Assembly (NCBI GenBank): GCA_039812545.1
Contig: JBDIAR010000153.1
Coordinates: 1 to 8,183 of the forward strand
Length of the DNA: 8,183 nucleotides
Direction: 5' to 3'
Source of the DNA: JBDIAR01 sp039812545
Lineage (GTDB): Bacteria > Actinomycetota > Actinomycetes > Actinomycetales > Dermatophilaceae
Shown here: one piece after another, positions 4,778 through 8,183 of the stretch
How positions within the stretch are numbered: the first letter of the stretch is position 1
How the letters are laid out: every line of letters starts with the position of its first letter
The notes under the pieces: generated by a model
What the model was told of the DNA's origin: nothing
Database searches by the model: none
The model's input: only the letters and a program-made list of their open reading frames with translations
Position numbers and translations under genes: made by a program

Positions 4778-5509
4778 TTGGGCCTGCACGGCAATCGTCC
4801 GGCCGACCGGAACGGGGCCATCCCCAGCCCCAATATCTGGAACGACCCGGACACCTACGAACTGGAGAACCGCGCCGCGGATCGAGCCGGCGTCATCGAG
4901 GCGGCGATGGCGGCCGGTCACGATTTCGCCGGCGCGGACATGCTCGACATCGGCTGCGGCACCGGCTTTCACCTGCCCCGGTTCGCCGACCTGGTCGGCC
5001 GGGCGGGGTCCGTCATCGGCGTCGAACCCCACCCGCCGTTGGCGACGGCCGCACGGCGCCGCGTGACCGGCATACCGAATGTCACGGTGCGCGAAGCCGG
5101 GGCGCAGCACCTGCCGCTACCCGACCGCAGCGTCGACATCGCACACGCCCGGTGGGCCTATTTCTTCGGTCCGGGCTGCGAGCCGGGCCTGGCCGAGCTG
5201 GACCGGGTGATGCGCCCGGGCGGGACGGCGTTCGTGGTCGACAACGACGCGACGCGATCGACTTTCGGGGCGTGGTTCGCCGCGGCGCTGCCGGACTACG
5301 ACCCCCGTGCGGTGGAACGCTTCTGGGGTCGGCGCGGCTGGGACCGGGACCGGCTGACGATCTCGTGGGAGTTCGAGTCCCGTGCCGATTTCGAGGCGGT
5401 CGTGCGGATCGAGTTCGCCCCGGAGGCCGCCGGTCGGATCCTGGCCCAGCACCCCGGCATACGGGGCGTCGACTACGCCGTGAACCTGTGGAGCCGCACC
5501 TACCCCTGA
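4778..5509 (+). CDS. Class I SAM-dependent methyltransferase (Methyltransf_11-like)
   Basis: 243 residues. The SAM-binding fold is clear: motif I MLDIGCGTGFHLP (55-67), an acidic residue ending strand 2 (E83 in IGVEPH), the motif II/III region LPLPDRSVDIAHA (112-124), and LDRVMRPGGTAF (141-152), typical of this class. The N-terminal stretch SPNIWNDPDTYELENRAAD (17-35) may form the substrate lid. The methyl acceptor is unknown. The start is TTG 4778: the next in-frame ATG (4904) would remove the N-terminal 42 residues just before motif I, and GGGGG (4765-4769) is 8 nt upstream. It follows the cysteine-rich gene by only 4 bp, so the two are probably co-transcribed and translationally linked, hinting at a shared process. 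Its 3' end overlaps the opposing TerC gene. Confidence 0.88.
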   Translation: MGLHGNRPADRNGAIPSPNIWNDPDTYELENRAADRAGVIEAAMAAGHDFAGADMLDIGCGTGFHLPRFADLVGRAGSVIGVEPHPPLATAARRRVTGIPNVTVREAGAQHLPLPDRSVDIAHARWAYFFGPGCEPGLAELDRVMRPGGTAFVVDNDATRSTFGAWFAAALPDYDPRAVERFWGRRGWDRDRLTISWEFESRADFEAVVRIEFAPEAAGRILAQHPGIRGVDYAVNLWSRTYP

Positions 5510-6720
5510 GCCGCCGGCGCGACACCGGTGCCGAAACCCTCGTCGTCGCGGCCGTCGTGGACCGCCTGCGCGTGCTCGATTTTGGCCAACAGATCGCCCT
5601 CGTCGTGGATGAGGGCGCGGTACTTCGGCGGCAGAAGTCGAATGGTCGCGATCTCCCGGACCAGTTTGGCGTACGAGCGTTCGCGCAGATCCTGGTCCGC
5701 CTCGTACGACAGGTCGAGGTACTGGTCGGACAGTCGCCGGGCATTGCTGATCGCGGACTGGGCCTTCCCGCGGGGACTGACCAGGGAGCCGATGACCGTG
5801 ACCAGCAGGGTGCCGATGATCACCGACAACGAGAGGTTCGTACTCACCTCGACGACGTTGACCGGCATACCGTCGTTGATGAACGGCAGGTTGTTCTCGT
5901 GCAACGCATGCAGGATGAGCTTGACACCGATGAAGCCGAGGATGACCGCCAATCCGTAACTGAGATAGACGAGCCGGTCGAGCAGTCCGTCCAGCAGGAA
6001 GTACAGCTGGCGCAGTCCCAGCAGCGAGAACGCCGTCGCGGTGAAGACGACGAACGTGCTCTGGGTCAGCCCGAAAATCGCGGGGATCGAATCGAGGGCG
6101 AACAAGATGTCCGTCCCGCCGATCGCCACCATCACCAGGAGCATCGGGGTCATCGCCCGCTTGCCGTTCTGGACCGTGAAGAGCCTGTCGCCGTCGTAAT
6201 GCTCGGTGGTGTGGAACACCTTGCGGGCCAACCGGATCACGAAATTGTCGGCCGAGTGCGACTCCTCGCTCTCCGGCTTCAACATATTGCCGGCGGTCAT
6301 CAGCAGGATCAGCCCGAACAGGTAGAACACCCAGGCGAAGCTGTTGATCAGCGCCGCGCCCAAGGCGATGAACCCGGCCCGCGCGATCAGCGAGAACACG
6401 ATGCCGAAGAGCAGCACCTTCTGTTGGTCGGCGCGCGGCACCTTGAAGCTGGTCATGATGATGAGGAAGACGAACAGGTTGTCGACCGATAGGGCCTTCT
6501 CCGTGACATAGCCGGCGAAGTACTCGGCGCCCATCGCGGCCCCGCCGAAGGCATACACCCCCACGCCGAAGGCGATCGCGATGCCCACATAGAGCGCCGA
6601 CCACGTGGCCGACTCGCGAAGCGTGGGCGTGTGGGCCGTGCGAACGTGGAAGAAGAAGTCGAAGGCCAGCAGGGCGACGATGAAGGCGATCGTGGCGACC
6701 CAGACGGTGGTCGAGATCAT
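5500..6720 (-). CDS. TerC/Alx family integral membrane protein
   Basis: 406 residues with about nine hydrophobic segments spread over residues 5-313. Family motifs are present: E74 and the DN pair D80-N81 in KALSVDNLFVF, and D204/D210 in GTDILFALDSIPAIF. These acidic residues in the membrane are the likely metal site. TerC/Alx proteins are linked to manganese export, metal loading of secreted proteins and tellurite resistance; no other ter genes are nearby, so a metal-homeostasis role is more likely than tellurite resistance. Residues after about 316 are an extra hydrophilic, helix-prone cytoplasmic extension, longer than E. coli Alx (about 320 residues). GAGGAG lies 10 nt before the ATG. Transcription is divergent from radA. 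The stop TAG (5500-5502) lies inside the end of the methyltransferase gene. Confidence 0.93.
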   Translation of the reverse strand: MISTTVWVATIAFIVALLAFDFFFHVRTAHTPTLRESATWSALYVGIAIAFGVGVYAFGGAAMGAEYFAGYVTEKALSVDNLFVFLIIMTSFKVPRADQQKVLLFGIVFSLIARAGFIALGAALINSFAWVFYLFGLILLMTAGNMLKPESEESHSADNFVIRLARKVFHTTEHYDGDRLFTVQNGKRAMTPMLLVMVAIGGTDILFALDSIPAIFGLTQSTFVVFTATAFSLLGLRQLYFLLDGLLDRLVYLSYGLAVILGFIGVKLILHALHENNLPFINDGMPVNVVEVSTNLSLSVIIGTLLVTVIGSLVSPRGKAQSAISNARRLSDQYLDLSYEADQDLRERSYAKLVREIATIRLLPPKYRALIHDEGDLLAKIEHAQAVHDGRDDEGFGTGVAPAAQG

Positions 6721-6730
6721 GGGCGGAGAA

Positions 6731-6772
6731 CTCCTCGGGACTGGGTATGCGGGTCGTTGGGTTCCGACGATA
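6731..6772 (-). promoter_or_regulatory. Leader of the TerC gene: ribosome binding site and candidate -10
   Basis: On the minus strand TATCGT (6772-6767) fits TANNNT and would start transcription near 6760, giving a leader of about 40 nt. GAGGAG (6736-6731) precedes the ATG by 10 nt, a slightly long spacing. No convincing -35 at 16-19 bp was found. The leader is too short for the manganese riboswitch known from some alx/terC genes. Confidence 0.45.
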
Positions 6773-6776
6773 GCCC

Positions 6777-6797
6777 GACCCGGGCGCGGGCCGGGTC
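6777..6797. promoter_or_regulatory. Inverted repeat in the terC-radA divergent region
   Basis: GACCCGG (6777-6783) and CCGGGTC (6791-6797) match perfectly over 7 bp with a 7-base spacer. The repeat lies just upstream of the candidate TerC -10 element and about 40 bp upstream of the radA promoter, so a dimeric regulator bound here could act on TerC transcription. It may also be a chance GC-rich hairpin. Confidence 0.35.
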
Positions 6798-6819
6798 ATC
6801 TCCCATCGCGCCGGATGCG

Positions 6820-6842
6820 CTGTCAGACCCCCCTCCTACGGT
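6820..6842 (+). promoter_or_regulatory. DNA-damage (RecA-independent, PafBC-type) promoter of radA
   Basis: CTGTCAGAC (6820-6828), 8 bp, and TACGGT (6837-6842) agree in spacing and core with the mycobacterial RecA-independent damage promoter TTGTCRGTG-N8-TANNNT, the element recognised with PafBC. The TGTCAG core and the -10 match exactly; the last two bases of the nonamer and the first base differ. The -10 ends 6 nt before ATG 6849, so the mRNA is probably leaderless. Damage control of a recombination gene makes functional sense. Confidence 0.6.
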
Positions 6843-6848
6843 GGGCGT

Positions 6849-8183
6849 ATGCCGACCAAGACTCGCCCGACCGCCGCCGCCTACCGCTGTGCCGAGTGCG
6901 GCTGGTCAACCGCCAAGTGGGTCGGTCGCTGCGGCGAATGCCGGGCCTGGGCGACGGTCGCGGAGGTGGGAGTCACCGGGCCACGGACTCGGCCGGCGCT
7001 CGCGCTGGTGCCCGCCCTGCCGATCGCGCAGGTTCCGACCGATGCCACGCAGCGGCTGGCGACGGGGGTGGACGAGTTCGACCGGGTCCTGGGCGGCGGG
7101 CTGGTCGGCGGGTCCGTGGTCTTGGTGGCCGGCGAACCCGGGGTCGGCAAGTCGACGCTGCTGTTGGACGTGGCGTCGCGAGCTGCGCAGGCCGGGCGCC
7201 GGGTGCTCTACGTCAGCGGGGAGGAGTCGGCCTCCCAGGTCCGCCTGCGGGCCGAGCGGATCGCGGCGATGGCCCTGGGGCTGTACCTCGCCTCGGAGAC
7301 CAACCTGGCTGCCGTCCTCGGCCACCTCGACGTCGTGCGTCCCGACTTGCTCGTCGTGGACTCGGTGCAGACCATCGCCAGTGCCCTGGTGGAGGGGCAG
7401 GCCGGTGGGGTCACGCAGGTCCGTGAGGTCACCGCCGCGCTGGTCGAGGTAGCCAAGGCCCGCGGCATCTGCGTCCTGCTGGTCGGTCATGTGACCAAGG
7501 ACGGCGGGATCGCCGGGCCGCGACTCCTGGAGCATCTGGTCGACGTCGTCATCTCCTTCGAGGGCGACCGGCATACCCGGTTGCGGCTGGTGCGCGCGGT
7601 GAAGAACAGGTACGGCCCCACCGACGAGGTCGGCTGTTTCGACCTCGGCGAGGACGGGATCGTCGGCTTGAGCGATCCGAGCGGTCTGTTCCTCGGCGAA
7701 CAGGACGATTCGGTGGCCGGCACCTGCGTCACGGTCACCCTTGAGGGGCGCCGACCGATGCCGGCCCAGATCCAGGCCTTGATCGCCGACAGCCGTCTGC
7801 CCCAACCGCGACGGGCGACCAGTGGCCTGGACCCGGCCCGCGCCGCCATGGTGATCGCGGTGTTGGACCGTCGGGCGCAGGCGCCGGTCGGTGGTGCGGA
7901 TGCGTATCTAGCCACCGTGGGCGGGGTACGGATCACCGAACCGGCCGCGGACCTCGCGGTCGCCCTCGCCATCGCCTCGTGCATGCTGGACCGCCCGATG
8001 CCACCGCGCAGCCTGGCGATCGGCGAGGTGGGGCTGGCCGGGGAGATCAGACCGGTCGCCGGGTTGGGGCGGCGCCTGACCGAGGCCGCCAGGCTCGGTT
8101 TCACGACGGCCTATGTGCCGCGCGGGGTGGGCGAGCACGGCCGCGGGGGGCGACGGACCGGCCGGGCGGGCCAGGCGGAGCGG
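6849..8183 (+). CDS. radA: DNA repair protein RadA (3' end beyond the right edge)
   Basis: RadA is a hexameric, RecA-like ATPase that drives branch migration and helps process recombination intermediates. 445 codons are present without a stop. The zinc finger is C14-C17-C28-C31 with W24 and G26 of the typical KWVGRCGEC. Walker A GEPGVGKST is at 95-103 and Walker B LLVVD at 167-171. The RadA-specific KNRFG motif appears as KNRYG (252-256). The Lon-protease-like C-terminal domain carries GEVGLAGEIRPV (392-403). Family members are about 450-480 residues long, so only the last part is missing. The visible end (from about 425) is unusually rich in glycine and arginine. The ATG at 6849 gives the zinc finger at the expected place and has a damage-type promoter directly upstream. 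The TerC gene is divergent. Confidence 0.96.
   Translation, partial: MPTKTRPTAAAYRCAECGWSTAKWVGRCGECRAWATVAEVGVTGPRTRPALALVPALPIAQVPTDATQRLATGVDEFDRVLGGGLVGGSVVLVAGEPGVGKSTLLLDVASRAAQAGRRVLYVSGEESASQVRLRAERIAAMALGLYLASETNLAAVLGHLDVVRPDLLVVDSVQTIASALVEGQAGGVTQVREVTAALVEVAKARGICVLLVGHVTKDGGIAGPRLLEHLVDVVISFEGDRHTRLRLVRAVKNRYGPTDEVGCFDLGEDGIVGLSDPSGLFLGEQDDSVAGTCVTVTLEGRRPMPAQIQALIADSRLPQPRRATSGLDPARAAMVIAVLDRRAQAPVGGADAYLATVGGVRITEPAADLAVALAIASCMLDRPMPPRSLAIGEVGLAGEIRPVAGLGRRLTEAARLGFTTAYVPRGVGEHGRGGRRTGRAGQAER

Larger units (their letters stand above)
484..7577. repeat. Dispersed over-represented word GGCATAC / GTATGCC (12 copies)
   Basis: Copies on the plus strand as GGCATAC start at 484, 1791, 2092, 5069, 5456, 5864, 6550 and 7570; as GTATGCC at 877, 1827, 4515 and 6847. 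Six extend to the octamer GGCATACC or its complement (1791, 1826, 2092, 5069, 5864, 7570). The 12-mer ACCGGCATACCG is exact at 2089-2100, 5066-5077 and 5861-5872, and has one mismatch at 7567-7578. Copies lie in seven of the eight genes, in several reading frames, so they are not one protein motif. Function unknown. Confidence 0.7.

Noticed and set aside
5500..6720. TerC as part of a tellurite-resistance ter operon
   Set aside because: No TerD, TerA, TerB or TerZ-like gene is adjacent; the neighbours are a methyltransferase and radA.
6721..6848. yybP-ykoY manganese riboswitch before the TerC gene
   Set aside because: Known before alx in E. coli, but the leader here is about 40 nt and I see none of the conserved aptamer loops.
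6605..7452. Two plus-strand frames of 273 codons overlapping the start of radA
   Set aside because: They run antisense into terC and then out of frame across radA, whose own frame has every family motif.

Overview
The window is high-GC DNA (estimated by eye at nearly 70% G+C) from an actinobacterium. The evidence is the codon use, a Ppx/GppA phosphatase followed by a TIM-barrel sugar phosphate isomerase that both closely resemble the M. tuberculosis Rv0496/Rv0498 pair as I remember it, and several promoters whose -10 hexamer sits 6-7 nt from a start codon, the leaderless arrangement common in this phylum. I cannot name a genus. No rRNA, tRNA, CRISPR array, insertion sequence or phage gene was seen. 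All of it looks like intact chromosomal DNA, densely coded.

Layout. (1) Positions 1-3614, all minus strand, read right to left: a 58-residue membrane protein (3614-3438), the Ppx/GppA phosphatase (3277-2345), the sugar phosphate isomerase (2267-1476), a TetR regulator that overlaps the isomerase stop by 4 bp (1479-805), and an ABC exporter ATPase that runs off the left edge (759-1). (2) Positions 3615-3846: a divergent control region. (3) Plus strand: a cysteine-rich protein of unknown function (3847-4773), then a SAM-dependent methyltransferase four bases later (4778-5509). (4) Minus strand: a TerC-family membrane protein (6720-5500) whose 3' end overlaps that of the methyltransferase by 10 bp. 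(5) After a 128-bp divergent promoter region, radA on the plus strand (6849 to the right edge, incomplete).

Control signals are the richest part. A perfect 14-bp palindrome of the LacI/CebR operator type lies 42-55 bp upstream of the phosphatase start. An 18-bp near-perfect AT-rich palindrome covers the start codon of the ABC gene, just downstream of tetR, and is the obvious candidate TetR target. radA is preceded by a motif with the spacing of the RecA-independent DNA-damage promoter (TGTCAG-type element, 8 bp, TANNNT) known in mycobacteria as the PafBC target. The phosphatase, radA, the cysteine-rich gene and perhaps the ABC gene look leaderless.

At whole-window scale, the heptamer GGCATAC (or its complement GTATGCC) occurs 12 times, against roughly one expected, in many reading frames and on both strands. 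Three copies share the identical 12-mer ACCGGCATACCG. This looks like a DNA-level word rather than a coding effect and is the most unexpected observation here.
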